DNA of 20,576 nucleotides. It comes from an uncultured Sphingobacteriales bacterium (GTDB taxonomy: Bacteria; Bacteroidota; Bacteroidia; Chitinophagales; Chitinophagaceae). The stretch covers positions 1 to 20,576 of the forward strand of contig CAMLFX010000056.1 in assembly GCA_946479435.1 (NCBI GenBank). Reading direction: 5' to 3'. Below are positions 6,103-13,410 of this stretch, piece by piece. The position numbers and the translations under genes are program-made. Under the pieces are notes generated by a model. The model had not been told where the DNA came from, ran no database searches, and worked only from the letters and a program-made list of their open reading frames with translations. The first letter of the stretch is position 1. Every line of letters starts with the position of its first letter.

Positions 6103-7131
6103 GTGGCCGTCAGCAATAGAAAAATAAAATTTGCCGTAGTTGGTTGCGGGCATATAGGTAAGCGTCATGCTGAGATCATTAAGCAGCATGTTGGGGCAGA
6201 TCTAGTGGGATTGATTGATGTTCAGGATAAGCAAACACTCAATATCAACCAATATGTCAATATTCCATTTTATAATTCTCTTGAATCATTTCTTGAACAG
6301 GATATAGATGTTGATGTAATTAATATCTGTACTCCTAATGCATATCACAGCGCCCAGGGTATTCAGTGCCTTAATAAAGGCAAACATGTGGTAATAGAAA
6401 AGCCAATGGCTCTAACTGCAGCAGATGCCCAGGCTGTGATTAATAAAGCAACTGAAGTTGGCAAAGAGGTTTTTGTGGTAATGCAAAATCGCTACTCGCC
6501 GCCGTCAGTATGGCTAAAAGAAATTGTAGAGTCTGGTCGCTTGGGTAAAATATTTACAGTTCACTTAAACTGCTTTTGGAATAGGGATAACCGCTACTAT
6601 AAGGCCGGTAGCTGGCATGGAAAGAAAGAATTGGATGGCGGTACGCTATTTACCCAATTTTCGCATTTTATCGATATTATGTACTGGCTGCTGGGCGATA
6701 TAGAACATATAAATGCACGTTTCCAGAATTTCAACCATCAATTACTTACTGAATTTGAAGATTCAGGTACTATAAGTTTCGACTTTAAACAAGGTGGAGT
6801 AGGAACCATGAACTTTTCAACCTCCGTATGGGAGCATAATATGGAAAGCTCTATTATCATAATTGCTGAAAATGGGTCTATAAAGATCGGTGGCCAGTAT
6901 ATGGATAAGGTGGAGTACTGTTCTATAAAAGATTATATAATGCCTGCATTAGCACCTACTAATCCGGGGAATAGCTACGGTAGTTATCATGGCTCTGCGA
7001 TGAACCATCAATATATTATTGATAACGTTGTGAGTGTGCTAAATGGTAATGCATCTGTTACTACTACTGCTTTGGAAGGTTATCATGTAGTGGATATGAT
7101 AGAACGCATATATGCTGCAGGCAGTAAATAA
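6103..7131 (+). CDS. Gfo/Idh/MocA sugar-nucleotide dehydrogenase (WbpB/WlbA-like)
   Basis: A 342-residue NAD(P)-dependent oxidoreductase. The Rossmann loop GCGHIGKRH is near residues 14-22, the family EKP motif is Glu99-Lys100-Pro101, and the catalytic segment LDGGTLFTQFSHFIDIMYW contains Asp178 and His188. The segment around VHLNCFWNRDNRYY and the LDGGTLFTQFSHF motif resemble WbpB/WlbA, which oxidise UDP-GlcNAc uronic acid at C3. The only plausible start is GTG at 6103, immediately after the pglE stop; there is no in-frame ATG before the Rossmann loop. Known WbpB enzymes work with an aminotransferase and an acetyltransferase, but here the aminotransferase is of the PglE type, so this enzyme may serve a different sugar of the same glycan. 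It is the last gene of the operon, followed by a hairpin four bases past the stop. Confidence 0.86.
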   Translation: MAVSNRKIKFAVVGCGHIGKRHAEIIKQHVGADLVGLIDVQDKQTLNINQYVNIPFYNSLESFLEQDIDVDVINICTPNAYHSAQGIQCLNKGKHVVIEKPMALTAADAQAVINKATEVGKEVFVVMQNRYSPPSVWLKEIVESGRLGKIFTVHLNCFWNRDNRYYKAGSWHGKKELDGGTLFTQFSHFIDIMYWLLGDIEHINARFQNFNHQLLTEFEDSGTISFDFKQGGVGTMNFSTSVWEHNMESSIIIIAENGSIKIGGQYMDKVEYCSIKDYIMPALAPTNPGNSYGSYHGSAMNHQYIIDNVVSVLNGNASVTTTALEGYHVVDMIERIYAAGSK

Positions 7132-7134
7132 AAA

Positions 7135-7162
7135 ATCATCGCTATTTTATAATAGCGATGAT
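7135..7162 (-). terminator. Intrinsic terminator for rpsT, probably bidirectional
   Basis: A perfect 12-bp inverted repeat, ATCATCGCTATT / AATAGCGATGAT, encloses a 4-base loop between the convergent Gfo/Idh and rpsT genes. Read on the - strand, the stem is followed by TTTTTATTT, a standard intrinsic terminator about 20 bases after the rpsT stop. Read on the + strand it sits just after the stop of the glycan operon but lacks a good T run. Confidence 0.85.
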
Positions 7163-7184
7163 CTCTAATTAATATCTGTAAGCT

Positions 7185-7445
7185 TTAAGCTGTAGCTACT
7201 GCGTTCAATCTTTTTACAAGACCCGATTTCAGGTTACTTGCTTTGTTTTTGTGGATAACATTGCGTTTTGCAAGTTTATCTATCATAGAGATAACTTTTG
7301 GCAATTCCTCAGTAGCAACAGCCTTGTCGGTAAGAGCCAACAATTTACGCATTGCGTTACGGGTAGTTTTACCATAATAACGGTTGCGGTCACGGCGTTT
7401 TTCACTCTGACGGATATCCTTTTTGGTAGCTTTATGATTTGCCAT
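7185..7445 (-). CDS. rpsT: 30S ribosomal protein S20
   Basis: The 86-residue basic protein begins [21 protein letters not shown] and contains the S20 pattern [10 protein letters not shown] followed by [12 protein letters not shown] near the C terminus. Length and composition fit the family, a helical-bundle protein that binds 16S rRNA in the small subunit. It is a single-gene unit: a Bacteroidota-type promoter lies just upstream and a strong terminator just downstream. It faces the glycan operon. Confidence 0.97.
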   Translation of the reverse strand: MANHKATKKDIRQSEKRRDRNRYYGKTTRNAMRKLLALTDKAVATEELPKVISMIDKLAKRNVIHKNKASNLKSGLVKRLNAVATA

Positions 7446-7472
7446 TTATTGTCGTATTGTTAATTAAGGCTG

Positions 7473-7501
7473 CAAAGGTAATATAAAATATTATAAACAA
7501 A
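7473..7501 (-). promoter_or_regulatory. rpsT promoter, Bacteroidota type
   Basis: On the - strand, TACCTTTG (7480-7473) matches the -7 consensus TAnnTTTG. A TTTG (7501-7498) lies 17 bases upstream as the -33 element. The rpsT ATG follows 27 bases after the -7 box. Confidence 0.65.
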
Positions 7502-7515
7502 AAAAAAACTGATAA

Positions 7516-8613
7516 TTACATGGTCATCTGCGCATAAATCTGTTTAGATCGCTTACCCAGATATTCTTTCTTTTCTATAAACTTGTCCAATTTGTTTTTG
7601 GGGATACGTAAGCTATAATATTCTGATGGGTAAGTTTCATACTCGAACATGTCGTAATCTTCGTTCCATCTATCAAATGTTTTGCGGTCGATACCCAACT
7701 CCTGGCAGAGAAGATCCATGCTTATTGGTTGAGATATGCGTACAATTGCCATGCTCCTCAATTCTTCATCGGTAAACTGTGGTTTTTGTGGCTTTTTTTC
7801 CGCAACGATAGCAGCTTTAGGATCATTACCGAAATTAAAATCAGTAGGTATACTGCCTATACCAATAAATTTGCTCAAATTTTCAAATATGGTTGCTGTG
7901 GCGATAAATGCCAAAACATGTCCTTGCGTTTCTTTAGGTAAGTGTTTCTTTATATCCCAAAAATTGGTACTACCTGTTTTGGTAATAGCTCGCTGAACAG
8001 GTGTAGGTCCGCTATTATATGCGGCTACTACCAATAGCCAGTCATTTAGCTGACTATAAAGATAAGCCAGGTATTTAGCAGCAGCATTTGTCGACTTGTA
8101 AAGATCGCGGCGGTCATCGCGACGTCCGTTTACTGTAAGGCCCATAAGTTTAGCTGTAGATGCCATAAACTGCCATGGGCCTACTGCTCCTACTTTAGAT
8201 ACCGCATTATTATTTAAAGCTGATTCGATAACAGCCAGATATTTCAGTTCTTTTGGTATATCATGTTGCTGTAATACGTTATCTATCAATGAAAATCTGG
8301 AATCGCCACGATCCATAACCACACTAAGCGTTCTATTATGTACAGCCAGGTATTTACGTACAAAATCAGTAACGTAGTCATTCATCGCACCATAATAAGA
8401 AGATTCTCCTGCTAGTGGCACATGTTTATATGCAGCTTTTGTTGGAGCCGGTTTTGTTTCAGCTACAATTTTAGTTGTAGCCTTAGGCATGATAATCGTA
8501 TCGGTTTTGATGGTTCTCATTTGAGGACGCATCGTGAAATTTTGTTGTTTCTGTGCAAAGCACAAAGAACTCAACAAAAGTGCCGGTAATACAAAAATAC
8601 GTCTGTATTGCAT
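7516..8613 (-). CDS. Secreted lytic transglycosylase, MltD-like (SLT family)
   Basis: A 365-residue protein with a signal peptide (hydrophobic residues 6-19, likely cleavage after Ala20 in CFA/QKQ). A lysine/threonine/proline-rich linker runs to about residue 65, then a Slt-type lysozyme-fold domain at about 110-225. Glu130 in LAVIESALNNNAVS is the catalytic acid; GAVGPWQFM, AAKYLAYLY and AAYNSGP are the other family motifs. The C-terminal 90 residues (around LCQELGIDRKTFDRWN and YSLRIPKNK) look like a degenerate LysM-like repeat as in MltD homologues. These enzymes cleave peptidoglycan glycan strands with formation of 1,6-anhydro-MurNAc. The Cys at position 18 is not in a good lipobox, so I expect a periplasmic rather than lipid-anchored protein. 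It lies 90 bases after tatA with no obvious promoter of its own. Confidence 0.88.
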   Translation of the reverse strand: MQYRRIFVLPALLLSSLCFAQKQQNFTMRPQMRTIKTDTIIMPKATTKIVAETKPAPTKAAYKHVPLAGESSYYGAMNDYVTDFVRKYLAVHNRTLSVVMDRGDSRFSLIDNVLQQHDIPKELKYLAVIESALNNNAVSKVGAVGPWQFMASTAKLMGLTVNGRRDDRRDLYKSTNAAAKYLAYLYSQLNDWLLVVAAYNSGPTPVQRAITKTGSTNFWDIKKHLPKETQGHVLAFIATATIFENLSKFIGIGSIPTDFNFGNDPKAAIVAEKKPQKPQFTDEELRSMAIVRISQPISMDLLCQELGIDRKTFDRWNEDYDMFEYETYPSEYYSLRIPKNKLDKFIEKKEYLGKRSKQIYAQMTM

Positions 8614-8703
8614 GTTTTATCGTTGTTAAAGCGGTGAAGCATGCAACCCATAATGGGAAGCTTTTAAATAAAATATGGTGTGGGCTCCTACTTTAAAGGC
8701 TGA

Positions 8704-8955
8704 TTAAGCGTTGTTAGTTGTGTTGGTAACAGAGGGTTTTTCTTTTTCCTTCATACCAGCTTCAATTTCGCTTTTTACGCCTTCCTTAGCATCATTAAAT
8801 TCTCTGATACCTTTACCAATACCTTTTGCCAATTCCGGAATTTTCTTTCCGCCAAAAAGCACTATAACTACGATCAGGATAGTTATCCATTCTCCACCAC
8901 TTGGCATAGAGAGTAAAAGCTGCGGATTCAACGATAGTAATGACATTGTAATCAA
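8704..8955 (-). CDS. tatA: Sec-independent (twin-arginine) translocase subunit TatA/E
   Basis: An 83-residue protein with one membrane helix (about residues 22-35, [15 protein letters not shown]), then the family [20 protein letters not shown] amphipathic helix and a charged, Asn/Thr-rich tail. TatA forms the protein-conducting part of the twin-arginine export system in the inner membrane. ATG at 8955 and at 8946 are both possible starts; the longer form is given. TatC is not in the window. The promoter at 8977-9005 fits this gene. Confidence 0.93.
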   Translation of the reverse strand: MITMSLLSLNPQLLLSMPSGGEWITILIVVIVLFGGKKIPELAKGIGKGIREFNDAKEGVKSEIEAGMKEKEKPSVTNTTNNA

Positions 8956-8976
8956 TTAAATTATTAAAGTAATGTA

Positions 8977-9005
8977 CAAACTTAAGGGTTTCAGATGATA
9001 ATCAA
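8977..9005 (-). promoter_or_regulatory. tatA promoter, Bacteroidota type
   Basis: On the - strand, TAAGTTTG (8984-8977) is an exact TAnnTTTG -7 element. TTG (9005-9003) lies 18 bases upstream as the -33 element. The tatA start is 21-30 bases further on, depending on which ATG is used. Confidence 0.62.
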
Positions 9006-9078
9006 TAGTGAGGTATATCAGTTTTAACATTTGAACGCAACTTATAACTAAAAGTCAATCAATTAAATATATTGATAA

Positions 9079-10176
9079 TTAATCTAATTGTTCTCTGAGT
9101 TGTTTTGTCATACCACCCGTATATACCCTCCATTTTTCTATGACCTGCTTCATGTCATCCGGTATCTCTGAGTCAAACTGCGTCCACTGGCGGGTTACAG
9201 GGTGTGTAAAACCAAGTTCTTTGGCATGTAAAGCATGGCGTGGCAATATCTTAAAACAATTTTCAACAAACTGTTTATACTTGGCAAAAACAGTTCCTTT
9301 TACAATTGTATTGCCCCCATAGGTAGCATCATTAAAAAGCGGATGCCCCAGGTACTTCATGTGTACACGTATCTGGTGAGTGCGCCCTGTTTCCAGCCTT
9401 AGTTCTACAAGGGTCACATAATTAAAGCGCTCCAGTACTTTATAGTGTGTTATAGCTTCCTTGCCATGGTCGCCATCAGGGAAAGCAGCCATTATTTTCC
9501 TGAAACGAAGATTGCGTCCTATATGCGCAATTATGGTTCCTTCATCCTCCTCAAGATTTCCCCAAACTAGAGCTATATATCTGCGGTGTACGGTGTGCTT
9601 TTTAAACTGCGCCGCAAGGTCGGTCATTGCTTTTTCAGTTTTAGCAATGATGATAAGGCCGCTGGTGTCTTTGTCTATACGGTGTACAAGGCCTACGCGT
9701 GGCAAGCCGGTAGTATCTACATCATGGTTTTGTAAATAATAAGCCAGGCCGTTTACAAGGGTGCCTGAATAGTTGCCACAACCGGGGTGTACTACCATTC
9801 CGGGTTTTTTATTGATGATCATTACATCATCGTCTTCATAAACTATATCAAGTGGTAAGTCTTCAGGTATTATTTCAGAATGTTCGGGATTACGGGTTTC
9901 GTAAACAATTATTTCATCACCTGCTTTTACTTTATAATTTGGTTTTACTGTGGCATTGTTTACTATAATATGCCCATCTTCCAGCGCCTGTTGTACTTTG
10001 TTACGTGTAGCGCCTTCCAGACGGTTCATTATGAACTTGTCTATACGTAAAGGAACCTGCCTTTTATCTGTCACTATCTTTAGGCGTTCAACCGGAAGGT
10101 TACTTTCCGCACCTTCTTCCTGCTCGGGATCCTCATCATCTTCCCAATTGTCTTCAATTTCTATTTCTTCCAGCAT
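9079..10176 (-). CDS. rluD: RluA-family 23S rRNA pseudouridine synthase, RluD-like
   Basis: A 365-residue RluA-family enzyme. An S4 RNA-binding domain spans about residues 38-95 (RIDKFIMNRLEGATRNKVQQ). The catalytic domain has Asp168 in HRIDKDTSGL and later RTHQIRVHMKYLGHPLFND. These enzymes isomerise uridines in helix 69 of 23S rRNA (positions 1911, 1915 and 1917 in E. coli). The RluD assignment within the RluA/C/D group rests on the S4 domain plus length and is less certain than the family. The first 25 residues are very acidic (DNWEDDEDPEQEEG) and precede the S4 domain; no other in-frame ATG lies before that domain, so the extension is probably real. The gene starts nine bases after the upstream MauE-thioredoxin gene, which suggests one transcript. 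Confidence 0.92.
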   Translation of the reverse strand: MLEEIEIEDNWEDDEDPEQEEGAESNLPVERLKIVTDKRQVPLRIDKFIMNRLEGATRNKVQQALEDGHIIVNNATVKPNYKVKAGDEIIVYETRNPEHSEIIPEDLPLDIVYEDDDVMIINKKPGMVVHPGCGNYSGTLVNGLAYYLQNHDVDTTGLPRVGLVHRIDKDTSGLIIIAKTEKAMTDLAAQFKKHTVHRRYIALVWGNLEEDEGTIIAHIGRNLRFRKIMAAFPDGDHGKEAITHYKVLERFNYVTLVELRLETGRTHQIRVHMKYLGHPLFNDATYGGNTIVKGTVFAKYKQFVENCFKILPRHALHAKELGFTHPVTRQWTQFDSEIPDDMKQVIEKWRVYTGGMTKQLREQLD

Positions 10177-10185
10177 AGTGCAAAG

Positions 10186-11139
10186 TTAGTTTTTTGCCCA
10201 TTCTTTCATTCGCCCCGCATCTAGTTGTAAGTAATTGCTTTGTTTTTCAACAATGCTATTGTTTATCCAGTATATGGCAGGCACATAATCGCCAGCCATT
10301 TCTTTGAATTTATCATTGTCACTGTAAAAAAGATAAGGAACATTGTTAGCGTGCGTTTCATCAAAAAATGGTTTTAATTGGTCTTTATGTCCATTCAGAA
10401 CCATATAAATAGGCAAATCATTATGTTTATTTTTAATGATATGCAGCAAATAAGCAGCTTTTTTACAATGCGGGCAAGTTAAACTCATGAATGCTACTAT
10501 GTGTTTTCCCTGTTTTAGGTCTTCATGAGGTTGCTTTTCTCCTTCATATAGCGCACTTAGATCTATGGCGCGGTGCATGCTTTTGGGTTCGTTATCCAAC
10601 TCAAGGGGTGAAAGGATGAACGGAGTTACTAAAGCAACCATACCAAGACAAGCAGCAAGCCATTCTTGTCCTTTATATGGTTTAATAGGGTATATATATA
10701 TAAGGAGTATTGTTACTGCAATCATTGCAAGGTTCTTCCATATTGCTGCCAGTGGCTTCATGTATATCCAATCGCCAAAACAACCGCAATTACCGTTATT
10801 GCCTTGTTGTACAATCAATAGTATCAGGTATCCAGTTAGCAATACAAGTAAACCAATAGTAATAGGGTAAGTAACTGATTTTAGATATATATGGCAGAGG
10901 AGGAATAGGCCTATTGTGAATTCAATGCCAATAAATAAGTGTGCTATAATTGAGGCGGAGACCATACCCGGCGCACCTAAATCTAAAAAGGTCCACTCAA
11001 ATGGTTCAAGTGCTGCTACTTTGCTGTATGCACTAAATAAAAAAACTGCTGCAAGCACCAGCAGCAGTAACAAACCTGTTATGCGTTTTATATAAAATAT
11101 GCCCTTCCTGTTTTGCCCGTTTGCCATGTCTGAAAGCAA
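10186..11139 (-). CDS. MauE/DoxX-like membrane protein fused to a thioredoxin-like domain (BT_3928 type)
   Basis: A 317-residue protein with about five membrane helices (roughly residues 18-38, 60-83, 91-110, 133-151 and 160-178), followed by a thioredoxin-like domain with CPHC at 222-225 and a cis-Pro candidate at Pro287 (YVPAIYW). The NCGCFGDW segment (Cys118, Cys120) between helices three and four is typical of MauE/DoxX-type redox membrane proteins. The layout matches the BT_3928 family common in Bacteroidota. The likely role is thiol-disulfide exchange across or at the inner membrane, with the CPHC domain facing the periplasm; no specific partner is known. It is followed nine bases later by rluD and preceded by a small cysteine-rich lipoprotein gene 32 bases upstream. 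A start at Met5 is also possible. Confidence 0.82.
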   Translation of the reverse strand: MLSDMANGQNRKGIFYIKRITGLLLLLVLAAVFLFSAYSKVAALEPFEWTFLDLGAPGMVSASIIAHLFIGIEFTIGLFLLCHIYLKSVTYPITIGLLVLLTGYLILLIVQQGNNGNCGCFGDWIYMKPLAAIWKNLAMIAVTILLIYIYPIKPYKGQEWLAACLGMVALVTPFILSPLELDNEPKSMHRAIDLSALYEGEKQPHEDLKQGKHIVAFMSLTCPHCKKAAYLLHIIKNKHNDLPIYMVLNGHKDQLKPFFDETHANNVPYLFYSDNDKFKEMAGDYVPAIYWINNSIVEKQSNYLQLDAGRMKEWAKN

Positions 11140-11171
11140 TTATGTTACAGGCTCAAAAATAGGGCACTATT

Positions 11172-11420
11172 TTAGTATAAATGGCAATCTTCAATCGTTT
11201 TTATACCATTATTTTCAGAAGTGGAAGAGTTACCCTTACAAACGCTCTCAGCTTTCTTTTTAGTATCCTTCACAGAATATTCTCTTGTGATAGTGTCAGG
11301 TAAACCGGGTTGACCGCTGTATGTAATTTCACATTCGCAAGTATAGCTGCGAATGCAGGAACTCATACATACTATTGTAAAAAATGCAGCGGCTACTACC
11401 AAACCGGGGCGTAATTTCAT
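11172..11420 (-). CDS. Small cysteine-rich lipoprotein, function unknown
   Basis: I do not recognise this 82-residue protein. It has a basic N terminus (MKLRPG), a hydrophobic stretch and a lipobox-like CMSSC with Cys22 as the likely lipidated residue. The mature part holds four more cysteines (Cys28, Cys30, Cys61, Cys78), which could form two disulfides, and is rich in Ser, Thr and Lys. It lies 32 bases upstream of the membrane thioredoxin gene on the same strand, so it may be co-transcribed with it and be a substrate or partner for disulfide exchange; that link is inference from position only. Confidence 0.7.
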   Translation of the reverse strand: MKLRPGLVVAAAFFTIVCMSSCIRSYTCECEITYSGQPGLPDTITREYSVKDTKKKAESVCKGNSSTSENNGIKTIEDCHLY

Positions 11421-11553
11421 TGCGTATAGTTTGAACGGGTTGAAGATAAAAGATAAATTTCAAATCCGCAAACATCTGGTATTTAAAATACAAGAAAGCC
11501 TTAACGCATCAACACCCTGTTTTAATTAACTTTATTGCTGTAAAGTAATAAAG

Positions 11554-12456
11554 ATGATCGAACACCAGCCCCTTATCGAAAACCTGGAGTTAATAGCAAA
11601 TCAGGTCGTGGAAGGGTTTATTATAGGCTTGCACAGGAGCCCCTTTCATGGGTTTTCGGTTGAATTTGCTGAACACAGGCTGTATAACCAGGGAGATCCT
11701 TTAAGGCATATTGACTGGCGGGTGTATGCCCGTACCGATAAACTATTTGTTAAACGCTTTGAAGAAGAAACAAATTTAAGATGCTGTATAGTTGTAGATA
11801 CGTCTTCGTCAATGCACTTCCCTAAAGAAGACGGTAAATACACTAAACTTCAATATAGCTGTATTGCGGCTGCCAGTATATTACAACTCTTAAAAAGACA
11901 ACTGGATGCTGCAGCGCTGGCAGCTTTTAGCCAGCAAATAGATTATTTTTCCTCTTGCCGCTCATCTCACAGCCATTACAGGTTATTAATACATGAGCTT
12001 GAAAATATATTAAGGCTTGACACTAACGGTGTGCAAACTAATGCAGCTGCTGCCTTGCACCAGGTGGCTGAGCAAATGCACAAACGTTCTTTAATAGTGG
12101 TGTTTAGCGATATGATGGATGATGTTGAAAATATTGAAGCGCTTTTTGCAGCGCTGCAACACTTGAGGTACAATAAACATGAGGTGATATTATTCCATAT
12201 GGCAGAGGGTAGCAAAGAGGTTGCTTTTAATTTTGAAAACAGGCCATATGAATTTGTGGATATGGAAAGTGGGGAACGTATAAAACTACAACCTGCACAG
12301 GTAAAAGAGCAATATGTAAAACAGATGTCCGGTTTTCAGAAAACGATAGAGGAACGTTGCCATCAATACAAGATAGAACGTGTTTCTGTTGGCCTGTCAA
12401 TGCCAGTAGAGCAACTGCTTTACTCATTTTTATTAAAGAGAAATAAATTGCTGTAA
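11554..12456 (+). CDS. DUF58 protein with vWA-like fold
   Basis: A 300-residue DUF58 protein. The signature GDPLRHIDWRVYART (about residues 47-61) precedes a vWA-type domain whose metal site is Asp82-x-Ser84-x-Ser86 in VDTSSSM, with a second acidic segment in VVFSDMMDD. DUF58 proteins are usually encoded beside MoxR AAA+ ATPases and BatA/BatB-type proteins and are thought to act with them in assembling or maturing envelope or enzyme complexes. No MoxR gene is in this window; the neighbours are the divergent lipoprotein gene and the yceD operon. A weak -7-like TAACTTTA lies at 11527-11534, 19 bases before the ATG. The family call is firm and the biological role is open. Confidence 0.87.
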   Translation: MIEHQPLIENLELIANQVVEGFIIGLHRSPFHGFSVEFAEHRLYNQGDPLRHIDWRVYARTDKLFVKRFEEETNLRCCIVVDTSSSMHFPKEDGKYTKLQYSCIAAASILQLLKRQLDAAALAAFSQQIDYFSSCRSSHSHYRLLIHELENILRLDTNGVQTNAAAALHQVAEQMHKRSLIVVFSDMMDDVENIEALFAALQHLRYNKHEVILFHMAEGSKEVAFNFENRPYEFVDMESGERIKLQPAQVKEQYVKQMSGFQKTIEERCHQYKIERVSVGLSMPVEQLLYSFLLKRNKLL

Positions 12457-12480
12457 ATCATAAAAAAATAGCTAACTTTG
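12448..12480 (+). promoter_or_regulatory. Promoter of the yceD-rpmF-plsX operon
   Basis: TAACTTTG (12473-12480) fits the -7 consensus exactly and TTG at 12448-12450 lies 22 bases upstream. The -33 element falls inside the last codons of the DUF58 gene. Transcription from here would give a leader of about 115-120 bases before the yceD ATG; I saw no convincing hairpin or known riboswitch in that leader. Confidence 0.6.
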
Positions 12481-12592
12481 CACCCCATTGAAGTTTTTTG
12501 ACAAGTAGATCGGGATATGTTAGGGGTAATTCATGATATTAATTTGTGATTTATTTCTCGTTGATAAGCTTAATATTTAGAGTTTTTTAAAC

Positions 12593-12597
12593 GGAGG
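12593..12597 (+). promoter_or_regulatory. Shine-Dalgarno-like ribosome binding site before yceD
   Basis: GGAGG ends seven bases before the ATG at 12605. Such strong Shine-Dalgarno sites are uncommon in Bacteroidota, where most genes have AT-rich upstream regions, as do the other genes of this window. It supports the chosen start of yceD. Confidence 0.6.
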
Positions 12598-12604
12598 ACG
12601 AAGC

Positions 12605-13171
12605 ATGAAACATAACCGGGAATTTGAAATTGCATGGCAGGGTTTAAAGCCTGGTGTACATAAATTTCAATATGACCTCAACGACCGGTTTTTAGAAGGG
12701 CGTGAAGGCGAACGGGATTTTAAAGATCTTGACGCACTGGTAACGTTAACTTTTGATAAAAAAAGTAACTTTTTCCTGTGTCATTTCGATATAGATGGAA
12801 GTGTAACCGTACCTTGCGACCGTTGTGGAGATGATTTTAAAATGAGGTTATGGGATGAATTTGACCTTGTAATAAAATTAACCGGCGGAGATGAGGGGGA
12901 TGAGATAGATGAAGATGCAGATGTGGTTTTTATACCACGTAGTGAAACAGTGATAGACATAAGCAACTGGCTATACGAATTTGTTTTATTAAGTATTCCA
13001 TTGCAGCGTGTACACCCCGATAAGCCTGATGGCACATCGGGCTGCAACCAGGAGGCCTTGAAACTACTTGATCAGTTATCAGAGCCTGAGGATAAACCGA
13101 AAAATGACATCTGGAAAGGCCTTGAGGCTTTGAAAGATAATAAAGAAGAAAATAAACGTAAATCGAATTAA
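12605..13171 (+). CDS. yceD: YceD/DUF177 family protein
   Basis: A 188-residue DUF177 protein. Cys71 and Cys74 in VPCDRCGDDF form the conserved CxxC, with Cys147 in TSGCNQEAL further on, and the C-terminal DIWKGLEALKDNK corresponds to the family DPRW..L..L end. Members precede rpmF in many bacteria and plants; in plants the family has been linked to 23S rRNA accumulation, so a role in large-subunit assembly is likely. The gene has its own promoter and a strong ribosome binding site. rpmF follows 12 bases later. The acidic stretch at about 95-107 (GGDEGDEIDEDAD) is common in the family. Confidence 0.9.
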   Translation: MKHNREFEIAWQGLKPGVHKFQYDLNDRFLEGREGERDFKDLDALVTLTFDKKSNFFLCHFDIDGSVTVPCDRCGDDFKMRLWDEFDLVIKLTGGDEGDEIDEDADVVFIPRSETVIDISNWLYEFVLLSIPLQRVHPDKPDGTSGCNQEALKLLDQLSEPEDKPKNDIWKGLEALKDNKEENKRKSN

Positions 13172-13183
13172 AATTTAAATAAA

Positions 13184-13393
13184 ATGCCTAATCCAAAACG
13201 ACGTCACTCACAACAGCGAAGCGCTAAACGCCGTACTCACTATAAAGCAGTAGCTGAAACTTGGAGCGTTGATAAAGTAACTGGTGAAAGCCATCTGCGT
13301 CACCGTGCTCATTGGGTAGAAGGTAAATTGTACTATCGCGGTAACGTGGTAATCGACAAAGCACCTGCTACTGAAGGAGAAACAAACGCATAA
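13184..13393 (+). CDS. rpmF: 50S ribosomal protein L32, cysteine-free form
   Basis: A 69-residue protein starting [21 protein letters not shown], the typical L32 N terminus. The middle and end ([20 protein letters not shown]) follow the Bacteroidota form, which lacks the zinc-binding cysteines of classical L32. No cysteine is present at all. It lies between yceD and plsX, the conserved order. Confidence 0.96.
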   Translation: MPNPKRRHSQQRSAKRRTHYKAVAETWSVDKVTGESHLRHRAHWVEGKLYYRGNVVIDKAPATEGETNA

Positions 13394-13410
13394 GCTAACA
13401 CTCATATCCA

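Noticed and set aside
8640..8660. CCCATAATGGG palindrome between tatA and the transglycosylase gene
   Set aside because: Very short stem and no T tract; neither a terminator nor an operator can be supported.
9058..9076. ATCAAT / ATTGAT inverted repeat after rluD
   Set aside because: Only six AT-rich base pairs with a 7-base loop; too weak to call a terminator with confidence.
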